64,000 nt of DNA from Seonamhaeicola sp. GTDB taxonomy: Bacteria; Bacteroidota; Bacteroidia; Flavobacteriales; Flavobacteriaceae. Shown here in pieces: positions 30,943 to 41,106 of the stretch. Every line of letters begins with the position of its first letter. The first letter of the stretch is position 1. The stretch is taken from the NCBI RefSeq assembly GCF_028281565.1, contig NZ_JANQJQ010000021.1:62001-126000 (forward strand), in the 5' to 3' direction. Under the pieces are notes generated by a model. That model ran no database searches, was not told the DNA's origin, and saw nothing but the letters and a program-made list of their open reading frames with translations. The position numbers and the translations under genes were made by a program.

Positions 30943-33900
30943 ATGGAAATTAAATTAACTGGTACGTGTTTTCTACTTAGAAAACGCCTCTTATCATTGA
31001 TTATGAGAACCTTTATTTTTTTATGTTGTACTACCATATTTGCACTGTCTCCCGGCAATCTTGTTTCCCAAAATTCCAAGATTAAAATAGAGGAAGAAAA
31101 GACGTTATCCGTAGACGAGGTTTTTGATCTTATTATGGAGCAAACTGATTACAGATTTTTTTATGAAGAGGGAATCTTTAAAGATTTTCCCAAAGTTCGC
31201 GTAAAAAAAGGGATTATAAGCACAAATAGATTGTTAATCAAGAGTTTATCTAATGGAAATCTTGATATTACGGTTACTGACAACAATGCTATTCTTATTA
31301 AGGAGAAATCAGCTCCCGTTTCTAAAGAAAAACAGAAATATGAAGTTTCCGGGATTGTCACAGATCAAAACGGTCAGCCTTTACCGGGAGCCAACATTAT
31401 TGAAAAGGGAACCAACAATGGTACTCAAACAGATTTCGATGGAAAATTTATACTGAATGTCAGCGTTCAAAATGCCATTTTAGTAGTATCCTATATTGGT
31501 TTTGTAACCAAAGAAATTATGGTTGATTCCAAAAATATAACTGTTGCTTTAGTGGAGGATACAGCTTTGCTGGATCAAGTAGTTGTAGTTGGATACGGCT
31601 CTAAGAAAAAAGTCAACCTTACTGGTTCTGTAGGGGTATTAGATTCTAAAGACTTGGAAGTAAGAACGATAACAGATGCCAGGCAAGCGTTGCAAGGAAC
31701 AATAAATGGTTTGGCAATTGTGGATAGAGGCGGCGCTCCAGGACAAGAGGAGTTTGATTTAAAAATTAGAGGTATTGGAACATTGGGTAATTCAAATCCA
31801 CTTGTTTTAATTGACGGTATTCAGAGAAATATAGCTGATTTAGATTCGGATGATATTGAAAGTATTTCTGTTTTAAAAGATGCAGCATCATCTTCAATTT
31901 ATGGTTCTCGTGCGGCAAATGGTGTTGTTTTAATTACAACCAAACGGGCCAAACAAGATCAAAAACTAAGTGTAGAATATGATGCCTATGTAGGTTTTCA
32001 AAAGGCATCAACTTTACCCAAAGCTGTTGGGGTTGAAGACTATTTAAGGATGGTTAATGAGGCTTCTACCAATGTTGGCGGCAATGATATTTTTACAGAG
32101 CAATTTATTCAAAGTGCAATAGCAGGTAATGATCCGGATTTTGGATATGTGAACTGGTATGAGGAACTGTTTGAAAGTGGTAACGGTCTGATTTTAGATC
32201 ATTCCTTTAGAGTTTCTACCTCAGGAGAAAAAACTAGAAACCTTTTCGCTGCCAATTATCTTGATCAGAATGGTATAATGAAAAATGCGAATAATAAAAG
32301 GTATTCGCTAAGATGGAATTCAGATACAGATATAGCTAAGAATTTAAAGCTAACCACAGATATATGGTATCTCCAAAAAGACACAGAAGCAGCTTCAGGT
32401 ATGGAGATGGCGCAAGAATTTGCGAATTATAACCCTCAAATAACTCCTAAATATCCTAATGGTATATATGGAGTAAACCGTAACGGAGGGGTGGGGAATC
32501 CTCTGGCAATGCTTGAAGTGAGTGGTACTAGAAACGGTGTAATTAAAAACCTTACTACCAGATTTCAGGCAGAATATCAAATATTAGAAAGATTGACATT
32601 TACAGGTATGTTTGCTTATGCCAGTGATTCCTTTAAAGAAAAAACTTATGATGCCACTTATGAGTTTGTGTTTCCAAATGACCCGGAAACCGTTTCTGGA
32701 ACCTGGGGCCCAAGTAGGGTAGAAGAAGTAAGAAGTAGCCTGGTAGAAAAAACAACTAGATTTTTACTGAATTATAATTTAGAAAGTGAAGATCATAAAC
32801 TGGGTCTACTGGGAGGTTTCGAACAAATTGATAACGAAATTGAATCCGTGTCAGCCACCAGGCAAGATATTTTTAGTAATGATTTTCCACAGCTATCATT
32901 AGGTGATCCTAATTCATCAACCAATGATAGTTCGATCTCTAGTTGGGGCCTAAGATCTTATTTTGGAAGAGTTAATTATACTTATAAAGATAAATACCTA
33001 GTTGAAGCGAACTTAAGATATGATGGTTCATCTCGTTTTGCCGAAGGAAATAAATGGGGTGTATTCCCATCATTTTCCGTAGGATGGAGATTCTCTGAAG
33101 AATCATTTTTAAGCAACGTTAATTGGTTAAGTAGTTCTAAGTTGAGAGCCTCCTGGGGTGAGCTTGGTAACCAAAACATTGGACCATATCCTTTCTCGGC
33201 TTCAGTTGCTTCAGGTCAGGATTATACATTTGCGGGTGTTCTTACACCGGGTTATAGTCAATTGGCTTATGCTAATAACGATATTTCTTGGGAAACAACA
33301 ACCATGTTAGATATTGGTATCGATTTAAGTCTATTTAAAGGTAAGCTTAATATTATAGCAGATTGGTACAAGAAAACATCAAAAGATATATTGTTTACTT
33401 TACCAATAGACCCTATTGTTGGTCTAACGGCTTCAGAAACTAATGCTGGAGAAGTTGAAAACACCGGTTGGGAGATCGAAATCCAGCATAAAAATAGTAT
33501 TGGAGATTTTAAATACGGCTTTGGATTCCTAATATCTGATGTAAAAAACGAAGTTACAAATCTAGCAGGCCAAAGTCCAATAATCAGTGGGGCTCTTATA
33601 CTTAAAGAAGGAGAAGCTATCAATTCGTTTTATGGCTATGAAACAGATGGTTTGTTCTCCTCACAAGCAGAAATAGATGCTCATCCCGCACAGCCAAATG
33701 CAAATACAGGTTTAGCTCTCGCCCCTGGTGATGTTAAGTTTGTGGATCGCGATGGTGACGGTGATATTGATGAAGACGATAGGTATGTAATGGGAGCTAA
33801 TATCCCAAGATATACCATGGGGCTTAATCTTAATTTGGAATATAAGAACTTTGATTTAACAGCCTTCTTTCAGGGAGCAGCTAAATATGATTTATTCATT

Positions 33901-34290
33901 GAAAGTAACCCCAACGAAGGTCCGAATTTTGAATCTTTTACTTCAGAAAGATGGTTGGATAGGTGGACACCGGAAAATCAAAACCCTAATGCCCGTATGC
34001 CAAGGTTAACGTATAATTCAACTGTTAACACCGCTTTTACCAATGATTTTTATCAAAGAGATGCCAAATATGTCAGATTAAAGAATCTGCAGATAGGATA
34101 CAATTTCCCGGATGAAGTCATAAATAAACTAGGAATTCAAAAACTTAGATTGTTCGCAACAGGCACAAATGTCTTTACATGGTCGCCACTTAATGAAGAA
34201 GGTTTCGATCCTGAGATGGAAGCATTGGGCAGACCTGTTTTCTATCCACCGGTATCAACCTATTCAATTGGTATGAATTTGAAATTTTAA
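30943..34290 (+). CDS. SusC-family TonB-dependent transducer with STN domain
   Basis: Outer-membrane importer that also signals. The 1115 residues have an N-terminal signal region (an internal ATG at 31003 gives a cleaner signal peptide), an STN domain (about 50-110, VDEVFDLIMEQTDYRFFYEE) that passes the substrate signal to FecR, a carboxypeptidase-regulatory-like domain (about 133-210, GIVTDQNGQPLPGANIIEKG), plug (VVVVGYGSKKKVNLTGSV), and a long barrel ending in Phe (GMNLKF). Together with the sigma/FecR pair upstream it forms a cell-surface signalling system, unlike the HTCS-type control of the first locus. SusD follows after 13 bp. Confidence 0.96.
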   Translation: MEIKLTGTCFLLRKRLLSLIMRTFIFLCCTTIFALSPGNLVSQNSKIKIEEEKTLSVDEVFDLIMEQTDYRFFYEEGIFKDFPKVRVKKGIISTNRLLIKSLSNGNLDITVTDNNAILIKEKSAPVSKEKQKYEVSGIVTDQNGQPLPGANIIEKGTNNGTQTDFDGKFILNVSVQNAILVVSYIGFVTKEIMVDSKNITVALVEDTALLDQVVVVGYGSKKKVNLTGSVGVLDSKDLEVRTITDARQALQGTINGLAIVDRGGAPGQEEFDLKIRGIGTLGNSNPLVLIDGIQRNIADLDSDDIESISVLKDAASSSIYGSRAANGVVLITTKRAKQDQKLSVEYDAYVGFQKASTLPKAVGVEDYLRMVNEASTNVGGNDIFTEQFIQSAIAGNDPDFGYVNWYEELFESGNGLILDHSFRVSTSGEKTRNLFAANYLDQNGIMKNANNKRYSLRWNSDTDIAKNLKLTTDIWYLQKDTEAASGMEMAQEFANYNPQITPKYPNGIYGVNRNGGVGNPLAMLEVSGTRNGVIKNLTTRFQAEYQILERLTFTGMFAYASDSFKEKTYDATYEFVFPNDPETVSGTWGPSRVEEVRSSLVEKTTRFLLNYNLESEDHKLGLLGGFEQIDNEIESVSATRQDIFSNDFPQLSLGDPNSSTNDSSISSWGLRSYFGRVNYTYKDKYLVEANLRYDGSSRFAEGNKWGVFPSFSVGWRFSEESFLSNVNWLSSSKLRASWGELGNQNIGPYPFSASVASGQDYTFAGVLTPGYSQLAYANNDISWETTTMLDIGIDLSLFKGKLNIIADWYKKTSKDILFTLPIDPIVGLTASETNAGEVENTGWEIEIQHKNSIGDFKYGFGFLISDVKNEVTNLAGQSPIISGALILKEGEAINSFYGYETDGLFSSQAEIDAHPAQPNANTGLALAPGDVKFVDRDGDGDIDEDDRYVMGANIPRYTMGLNLNLEYKNFDLTAFFQGAAKYDLFIESNPNEGPNFESFTSERWLDRWTPENQNPNARMPRLTYNSTVNTAFTNDFYQRDAKYVRLKNLQIGYNFPDEVINKLGIQKLRLFATGTNVFTWSPLNEEGFDPEMEALGRPVFYPPVSTYSIGMNLKF

Positions 34291-34303
34291 AAAAAGAAAG
34301 ATT

Positions 34304-35929
34304 ATGAGAACAAAGAAAATATATTACAGATTATTATCTCTCGTATTGGTTTTGACAACCTTAGGTTGTGAAAGTGATTTTTTAGACAGAACCCCTGAAG
34401 ATGAGGTGCCTGTTGAAGGTTTTTTTAAGACCGAGCAGGATTTATATTTTGCTGCCAATGCACTATATTCATTTTTAGATATTGTAAATACTTCCTATTT
34501 AGAAAATATTACAGATAACTGTACTAATGAGCAATTCTGGGTAAGTGGTTATCAGATAGCCACGGGAGGTGCTACACCTAGTGATGGTTTTTTTCTGCAC
34601 TTTTGGGAGAATAATTACAAGTATATTCAAAGAGCTAATAGATTAATTGAAAATGCTGATAATGTAACAGATATTGATGAAGCAAAAAGAGCACAATACG
34701 TAGGGGAAGCTAAGTTTGTTAGAGCTTATTTATATGAGCAATTGGCAGGTCTTTTTGGAGCTGTACCTTTTGTGACAACTTCAATTGCACCGGATGAAAC
34801 AGTCAATTTAACAAGAACGCCGGTAAGTGAAATTAGAGCATCTATTGTTAATGATCTTACGGAAGCTGCCCAAAACCTTCCTTTAACCAACTCTAATGAA
34901 TGGGGAAGAGCAACAAAAGGGGCCGCTTTGACATTAAAGGCCAGAATCTTGCTTTATAATGAACAATGGGCGGAATCTGCGGCGGCGGCTAAAGAGGTAA
35001 TAGATTCAGGGGTATATAGTCTTCATCCGGATTACACTGAATTATTTACTTATGACGGGGAAGGCAGCAATGAGATCATATTTGCGAGACAGTATGCGGA
35101 TCTGCCAGATCAAACTCATATTTTTAACCTGGTGATTGGTTCGCCGGCCTTGCAAGGGTGGTCAAGTCATATTCCCACTAAGTCGTTGGTTGATACCTAT
35201 GAGTGTATAGATGGTCAAACCATAGACCAATCACCACTTTATGATGAAACTACACCATGGACTAACCGCGATCCAAGGTTACACCAAACTATCTTGTATC
35301 CGGGCCGTGAATTTTATGATGGTGTTTGGACTTCTACCATGGATGGTTTCGATTTTGGCTCTCAAAAAGTGTATCTGGATGATGATAGAGATGGCGTTGG
35401 TGCGGGCTGGAACGAAACACATTCGGGGTATATGTTCTTAAAGTATATTCAATATAGAGATTACGATGAAGAAAGGTTTGCTTTTGAAGGTCATTCTATA
35501 GATTGGATTGTACTGCGCTATCCAGAAGTACTACTAACCTATGCTGAAGCCAAATTAGAAGCTGGTCAAGTTGATGGTTCTGTTTATGATGCTATAAATG
35601 AAGTGAGACAACGTCCCTCTGTAAATATGCCAACAGTTGGTGGTTTGTCAGATACAGAATTAAGAGAACTAATAAGAAGGGAAAGAAGGGTGGAGCTTGT
35701 TTTTGAAAGTCTTAGGTTAATGGATATTAGAAGGTGGCGACTTGCTGAAACAGTTATGAATGAAACTGTGGTTGGAGCCCCATTAGCAAATCCGGCAACT
35801 GTTTCTCCTATTATTTACAGAGAAGGGTGGCAAACTAATGTTTTTAACCCTAGTAAGGATTATTTATGGCCTATTCCTCAAAAGGCTATTGACCTAAACC
35901 CTAACCTGGAACAAAACCCAGGGTGGTAA
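34304..35929 (+). CDS. SusD-family surface glycan-binding lipoprotein (RagB/SusD)
   Basis: Partner of the SusC encoded just upstream. The 541 residues contain a lipoprotein signal (TTLGC, Cys22), the early FLDRTPEDEVPVEGFF motif, helical pairs with VGEAKFVRAYLYEQLAGLFG, and the C-terminal SusD region (LRYPEVLLTYAEAKLEAG, LIRRERRVELVFESLRLMDIRRW, YLWPIPQKAIDLNPNL). It differs clearly from the SusD at 19578, so the two loci should take up different glycans. Confidence 0.96.
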   Translation: MRTKKIYYRLLSLVLVLTTLGCESDFLDRTPEDEVPVEGFFKTEQDLYFAANALYSFLDIVNTSYLENITDNCTNEQFWVSGYQIATGGATPSDGFFLHFWENNYKYIQRANRLIENADNVTDIDEAKRAQYVGEAKFVRAYLYEQLAGLFGAVPFVTTSIAPDETVNLTRTPVSEIRASIVNDLTEAAQNLPLTNSNEWGRATKGAALTLKARILLYNEQWAESAAAAKEVIDSGVYSLHPDYTELFTYDGEGSNEIIFARQYADLPDQTHIFNLVIGSPALQGWSSHIPTKSLVDTYECIDGQTIDQSPLYDETTPWTNRDPRLHQTILYPGREFYDGVWTSTMDGFDFGSQKVYLDDDRDGVGAGWNETHSGYMFLKYIQYRDYDEERFAFEGHSIDWIVLRYPEVLLTYAEAKLEAGQVDGSVYDAINEVRQRPSVNMPTVGGLSDTELRELIRRERRVELVFESLRLMDIRRWRLAETVMNETVVGAPLANPATVSPIIYREGWQTNVFNPSKDYLWPIPQKAIDLNPNLEQNPGW

Positions 35930-35946
35930 TAAATGAATGGACATAG

Positions 35947-35966
35947 GCCTGTTCTCAGGAGCAGGC
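35947..35966 (+). terminator. Terminator or attenuator after the second SusD
   Basis: GCCTGTTC and GAGCAGGC form an 8-bp stem (one G-T pair) with a TCAG loop. It is followed by TTATACTTCTCTTTT, 17 bp after the SusD stop. It probably lowers read-through into the VCBS gene. Confidence 0.6.
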
Positions 35967-36021
35967 TTATACTTCTCTTTTAGAAATAATATTAACAGGC
36001 ACTTATTTCAAATAATTTGCT

Positions 36022-39000
36022 ATGAAAAAAAGTTTGGCTAAAATCTTTTTTCATGTTTGTCTTTATAGTCTTGTATTGTTGCTTTCTTGTTCAGAATCAA
36101 AAGAGGTGAACCATCCGATTAAGTCTCAATTTACAGCACTTAAGGCTGAAAGAACGGGATTGGATTTCAAAAACAATTTGGTGGAAACAACCAACATGAA
36201 CGGCTTGTTCTTCGAGTATATCTACAATGGAGGTGGCGTGGCCATAGGAGATGTTAACGGGGATGATTTACCCGATATCTATTTTATCTCAAATATGCAC
36301 TCCAATAAGCTTTTTCTTAATAGAGGAAATCTGCTTTTTGCAGATATCACCGGAGAGTCAGGCTTAAAGGGGAAATATGGTTTTCCATACGGAGTAACAA
36401 TGGTTGATATAAATCATGATGGTTTACTCGACATATATATATCTAAATCTGGTTCTTTTGAAAATCCAGATCATAGGAGAAATGAGTTATATATCAATAC
36501 AGGCAATAATAGACTAGGGTCACCAAAATTTGTTGAAAAGGCAGCGGACTATAATTTGGATTTACCACATCATTCTACTCAGGCAACATTTTTTGATTAT
36601 GATAAGGATGGCGATTTAGATTTGTTCTTAATCAATCATGGAGCGACTTCATATGGAGAGGAAATGATTGAGCAGTATTGTAAGTTACCAAGTAAACTTA
36701 GAGGAGAAAGGTTATTTAAAAATGAAAACGGAAAGTTTAAAGATGTAACCCAGGAAGCAGGCATCATTAATAATATGCTAGGTTATGGCCTTGGGGTTTC
36801 CCTGAGTGATTTAAATAATGACGGATGGACAGATATTTATGTGTCAAATGATTACTACGGAAGTGACCATTTATACATTAATAATCAGGACGGCACATTT
36901 AAAAACAGAATAAAGCAGGCAACAAAGCATACCTCACTATTCTCCATGGGGTCAGATATTGCCGATTTTAACAATGATGGATGGACAGATATTTTGGCTG
37001 TTGATATGATGGCGGAAGATAATTACGGTATAAAAAGTAGCATGTCCTCTATGAAACCTGAATTATTTAATAAAAACGTAGAACTGGGACTCCATCATCA
37101 ATATATGTATAACACGCTTCAATTAAATAATGGCGTATCCTATGAAAATGATGTTCCCCATTTTTCAGATATAGCACAATTAGCCGGTGTTTCCAGTACT
37201 GGATGGAGTTGGGCTCCCTTGTTTTTGGATATGAATAATGATGGTTATAAAGACATTTTTATTTCAAATGGCATAAAACGCAATTTTAGAAATAATGACT
37301 TTGGTATTTATAGGACAAAAAAACAAAACGAAATAATAAATACTGTTGGAAAAATAACGAAACAAGAACATTTGGATAGTTATATCAGTGATTTACTTGA
37401 AAAAATGCCTTCAGGAGCTTTAGAAAACTACTTCTATTTAAATAATCAAATGAGCTTTACCAAACTGGATACGCTCGCTATCAATGGAGCTAAGAAGAGT
37501 TGCTCTCATGGAGCTGCCTATGCAGATTTAGATTTGGATGGAGACTTGGATATTGTTGTTAGTAATATGGATGATGAAGCCATTATTTATCGCAATGATC
37601 AATCTAATAATGTTAAAACCAATTTTTTAAGAGTAAAGTTAGAGGGTAAAGGAAAGAACACTTTTGGCATTGGTTCAAAAGTTGAGATCATCTATGATGG
37701 CAAAAAGCAAATACTCGAACAGTTTCCGGTAAGAGGATATTTGTCATCGGTAGAACCAATTCTTCATTTTGGTCTTGGTGAAGTGAACCAAATAGATCTG
37801 GTTAAAGTCATTTGGCCTAATGGGCAACAAGAGATCAAAAAAAAACCAAGACTAAATCAGGTGTTAACGTTCAATCAAACCGAGGCTAAAGAAGAACAAG
37901 GCAATGTGAAAAAAGAAAAAGGGTTATTTGTCGATGTATCAGAGGCATATGGATTAAGCTTTAGCCATAGGGAAAATATTTATAATGATTTTTTAAAAGA
38001 GCCTTTATTACCTCATAAGTATTCACAACTAGGGCCTGCGGTGGCTGTGGGAGATATAAATAATGATGGAAGGGAAGATGTTTTTATCGGGGGAGGTAAG
38101 GAAAGCTTGGGGATATTGTTTTTTCAAAATAGTGACTCTAAATTCGTTCCAATCCAAACTCTAAACCATACCGGTTATTATAGTGAAATCATTGATGCTT
38201 CTTTCTTTGATGCTAATGACGATGGTTTTTTAGACTTATATCTCGCATCTGGAGGAAATGAATTTCATATGGGATCTCTTAATTATGCAGACAGGTTGTT
38301 TTTAAATAATGGTTTTGGTGTTTTTGAAGAGGACTTAGAAGCATTGCCGAAAACAAATGTAAGTTCAGGTGTCGTTTTACCATTCGATTTTGATAAGGAT
38401 GGAGATTATGATTTGTTTATAGGAGGACGTCTGGTTCCACAAAATTACCCTTTACCTGAAAGCAGTTATATATTAAAAAATGTGACAAATAACGAACGTG
38501 TAAAGTTTGTTAATGTTACGAAAGAAGTTGCTTCAACCTATTTAGATAGTATTGGTATGGTTACAGATGCAAAATGGGGTGATGTAACAGGTGATGGAGA
38601 GAATGATTTGATAATAGTGGGAGAATGGATGCCAATTACCATTTTAAATAAAGAAAAAGAAGGGTTCGTTAAACATAGTAATAAAGTTCTTGATGCGCAT
38701 GTTGGATGGTGGAATACCGTTGTTGTGAATGATTATGATAATGATGGGGATTTGGATATTATTGGAGGTAACCTTGGACTAAATTATAAATATAAAGCAA
38801 GTAAAGATGAGCCATTTGAAGTATACTCCGCAGATTTTGATTCAAACGGAACACGTGATATTGCCTTGGGATATTATAATGAAGGTGTTCTTTATCCCCT
38901 AAGAGGAAGAGAATGTAGTTCTCAACAAATCCCTCAAATTAAGAAATCCTTTAAAACGTACCATGAGTTTGCTTTAGCTCCATTTTCTAAAGTGTACCTT

Positions 39001-39411
39001 CATAAGGATATTAAGGGTTTAACACATTACTCGGCTACTACATTTGGAAGTACCTATTTTGAAAATATGGGAGGAGACTTTACCCCAATACAACTTCCTG
39101 TAGAAGCCCAGTTTTCTAACATCAATTCAATTATTTCAGAAGATTTTAATCACGATGGCTACATAGACCTTTTAGTAGCTGGGAATAATTATGTTTCGGA
39201 GGTTGAAACACCTAGAAACGATGCTAGTTACGGACTGATATTGCTGAATAATAAAGAGGGTCTATTTAAAACTGTGCCTACTCATGAGAGTCACCTTTAT
39301 GTTGATGGTGATATACGAAACGTTAAAGAAGTTTCTCTTAAAGAAACAAAAGGATTTTTATTCATAAAAAATTCAGAGGCTGCTCAACTAATGGCTTTAA
39401 AAGAGAATTAG
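36022..39411 (+). CDS. VCBS/FG-GAP repeat lipoprotein with ASPIC/UnbV domain (CRTAC1-like)
   Basis: Large 1129-residue surface lipoprotein (LLSC, Cys23) made mainly of beta-propeller repeats. At least a dozen calcium-loop motifs of the type D-x-N/D-x-DG-x-x-D are visible, for example DVNGDDLPDIYF, DINHDGLLDIYI, DYDKDGDLDLFL and DYDNDGDLDIIG. An ASPIC/UnbV module (about 535-625, FGIGSKVEIIYDGKKQ) sits between two propeller halves. Such proteins are common next to SusCD pairs in marine Bacteroidota, where their role is unproven; glycan or protein binding at the surface is the likely role. The next gene begins right after its stop, so they form one operon. Confidence 0.9.
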   Translation: MKKSLAKIFFHVCLYSLVLLLSCSESKEVNHPIKSQFTALKAERTGLDFKNNLVETTNMNGLFFEYIYNGGGVAIGDVNGDDLPDIYFISNMHSNKLFLNRGNLLFADITGESGLKGKYGFPYGVTMVDINHDGLLDIYISKSGSFENPDHRRNELYINTGNNRLGSPKFVEKAADYNLDLPHHSTQATFFDYDKDGDLDLFLINHGATSYGEEMIEQYCKLPSKLRGERLFKNENGKFKDVTQEAGIINNMLGYGLGVSLSDLNNDGWTDIYVSNDYYGSDHLYINNQDGTFKNRIKQATKHTSLFSMGSDIADFNNDGWTDILAVDMMAEDNYGIKSSMSSMKPELFNKNVELGLHHQYMYNTLQLNNGVSYENDVPHFSDIAQLAGVSSTGWSWAPLFLDMNNDGYKDIFISNGIKRNFRNNDFGIYRTKKQNEIINTVGKITKQEHLDSYISDLLEKMPSGALENYFYLNNQMSFTKLDTLAINGAKKSCSHGAAYADLDLDGDLDIVVSNMDDEAIIYRNDQSNNVKTNFLRVKLEGKGKNTFGIGSKVEIIYDGKKQILEQFPVRGYLSSVEPILHFGLGEVNQIDLVKVIWPNGQQEIKKKPRLNQVLTFNQTEAKEEQGNVKKEKGLFVDVSEAYGLSFSHRENIYNDFLKEPLLPHKYSQLGPAVAVGDINNDGREDVFIGGGKESLGILFFQNSDSKFVPIQTLNHTGYYSEIIDASFFDANDDGFLDLYLASGGNEFHMGSLNYADRLFLNNGFGVFEEDLEALPKTNVSSGVVLPFDFDKDGDYDLFIGGRLVPQNYPLPESSYILKNVTNNERVKFVNVTKEVASTYLDSIGMVTDAKWGDVTGDGENDLIIVGEWMPITILNKEKEGFVKHSNKVLDAHVGWWNTVVVNDYDNDGDLDIIGGNLGLNYKYKASKDEPFEVYSADFDSNGTRDIALGYYNEGVLYPLRGRECSSQQIPQIKKSFKTYHEFALAPFSKVYLHKDIKGLTHYSATTFGSTYFENMGGDFTPIQLPVEAQFSNINSIISEDFNHDGYIDLLVAGNNYVSEVETPRNDASYGLILLNNKEGLFKTVPTHESHLYVDGDIRNVKEVSLKETKGFLFIKNSEAAQLMALKEN

Positions 39412-39444
39412 ATGCAAAAAAAAATAATTAAAATCGATCAATTG

Positions 39445-41106
39445 ATGAAAAATAAAATTTCAAATTATATAGTCTTAATAATCATAGGTTTCCTAAATCT
39501 ACATGCTTATAGCCAACAAATACCATATCTTAAAAAGAATGAGAAGGCTACCCAATTAATGATAAATGAAAAACCATTCTTAATGATTGCCGGAGAAGTA
39601 CACAATTCTTCTGCCTCCACAGTAGAGTATATGACGCCCCTATTTCCAAAGCTAAAAGCTATGAATTTAAATTCGGTATTCGTTACGATGGCTTGGGAAC
39701 AATTTGAACCTGAAGAAGGACAGTTTGATTACACATTAGTGGATGCCATTATTGAGCAAGCAAGAGCAAATAATTTAAAAGTATGTTTACTATGGTTTGC
39801 CAGTTGGAAAAATGGAGAGTCAAGTTACGCACCCCTATGGGTGAAAAAGGATACCAAACGTTTTTTTAGGGTAAGGACCAAGGAAGGTAAGGAAATTGAA
39901 ACTTTATCCCCATTTTGTGAAGCCACCAAGAAGGCAGATGCTAAAGTGTTCGCACAGCTAATGAAACATATCAAAACAGTGGATAAGGACCAAACGGTTA
40001 TACTAATGCAACCGCAGAATGAAGTAGGTATGTTTCAACAAATCGATTATAATGAAATAGCATTGGAATTATACGAAGAAAGTGTCCCAGAACAATTAAT
40101 GGCCTACCTGAAAAAAAATAGGAATCATTTGAACGCTTATGTCTATGATGCCTGGTCTAAGTATAATTTCAGGAAAAAAGGTTCATGGAAAGAAGTATTT
40201 GGAGATACTCCGGAGTCCAGGGCATTTTTTACTACATGGCAATATGCAACTTATATAAACTTTGTTGCCAAATCTGGTCGTGAACAATATAATTTACCAA
40301 TGATGGTTAATGCTTGGATAGTCCAAAAACCGGAAGATTTACCTGGAGTATATCCTAATGGAGGGCCTGTTTCAAGAGTTATGGATATATGGAAAGCGGC
40401 CGCTCCGGATATAGATATTCAATCCCCTGATATTTATCTGCCGAACTTTAAAGAGATTGTTGCTATGTACCATAGAGATGATAATCCGCTTTTAGTCCCT
40501 GAATCTAAAGCAGTAGTAGGTAGAGCCTATTATGCATTTGGAGAACATGACGCCATATGCTTTTCACCTTTTGGGATAGAAGATGCCGCAGATAATTTTG
40601 TGTTTACCAAATCTTATGAAGTACTGAATGAAGTGGAGCATTTAATAAAACAGTATCAGGGAACAGGTAAAATGAGAGCAGTATTGAAAGAGGACAATGA
40701 GAAATCTAAAGAAATTACTATGGGTGATTATAAGCTAAAAGTAATTTATGAAAAGCCTAACGAACAATCTTTTGCAATAATTATTCAAGCAGATGAGCAT
40801 AATTTTATCGTAATTGGAATGAACTTAACTATTTTCTTTTCTTCAGTAAAGAAGAACACCATTGGTTATATAGGTCAGGTCTATGAAGGACGTTATGAAG
40901 ACCAGAAATGGATCACTACACGTATGATGAATGGTGATGAAACATACCATAATTCAAGATTAAGAGTATTTGGACGTACATTCCAAACAGAAGAAGATAT
41001 CATTAAGGTAACCAAAAAGGAAGGTGAGCCGGATGCCTACTCACCGGCAACTAAGCAAAGTATTGTCACTCCCGGTATTTATAAAGTAATTACTTATGAA
41101 AGATAA
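39445..41106 (+). CDS. GH35-like beta-galactosidase with DUF5597-type C-terminus
   Basis: Probable exo-beta-galactosidase. I place the start at 39445 because MKNKISNYIV opens a normal signal peptide ending at AYSQQ; an ATG at 39412, directly after the previous stop, would add eleven residues. The TIM barrel begins with GEVHNSSASTVEYM and shows candidate acid/base Glu in MQPQNEVG (codon 40021-40023) and candidate nucleophile Glu in LLVPESK (codon 40501-40503). The C-terminal part matches the DUF5597 module seen in secreted GH35 enzymes such as those acting on xyloglucan side chains. It overlaps the esterase gene by 11 bp, so the two are translationally coupled and probably act on one acetylated, galactose-bearing glycan. 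Confidence 0.85.
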   Translation: MKNKISNYIVLIIIGFLNLHAYSQQIPYLKKNEKATQLMINEKPFLMIAGEVHNSSASTVEYMTPLFPKLKAMNLNSVFVTMAWEQFEPEEGQFDYTLVDAIIEQARANNLKVCLLWFASWKNGESSYAPLWVKKDTKRFFRVRTKEGKEIETLSPFCEATKKADAKVFAQLMKHIKTVDKDQTVILMQPQNEVGMFQQIDYNEIALELYEESVPEQLMAYLKKNRNHLNAYVYDAWSKYNFRKKGSWKEVFGDTPESRAFFTTWQYATYINFVAKSGREQYNLPMMVNAWIVQKPEDLPGVYPNGGPVSRVMDIWKAAAPDIDIQSPDIYLPNFKEIVAMYHRDDNPLLVPESKAVVGRAYYAFGEHDAICFSPFGIEDAADNFVFTKSYEVLNEVEHLIKQYQGTGKMRAVLKEDNEKSKEITMGDYKLKVIYEKPNEQSFAIIIQADEHNFIVIGMNLTIFFSSVKKNTIGYIGQVYEGRYEDQKWITTRMMNGDETYHNSRLRVFGRTFQTEEDIIKVTKKEGEPDAYSPATKQSIVTPGIYKVITYER

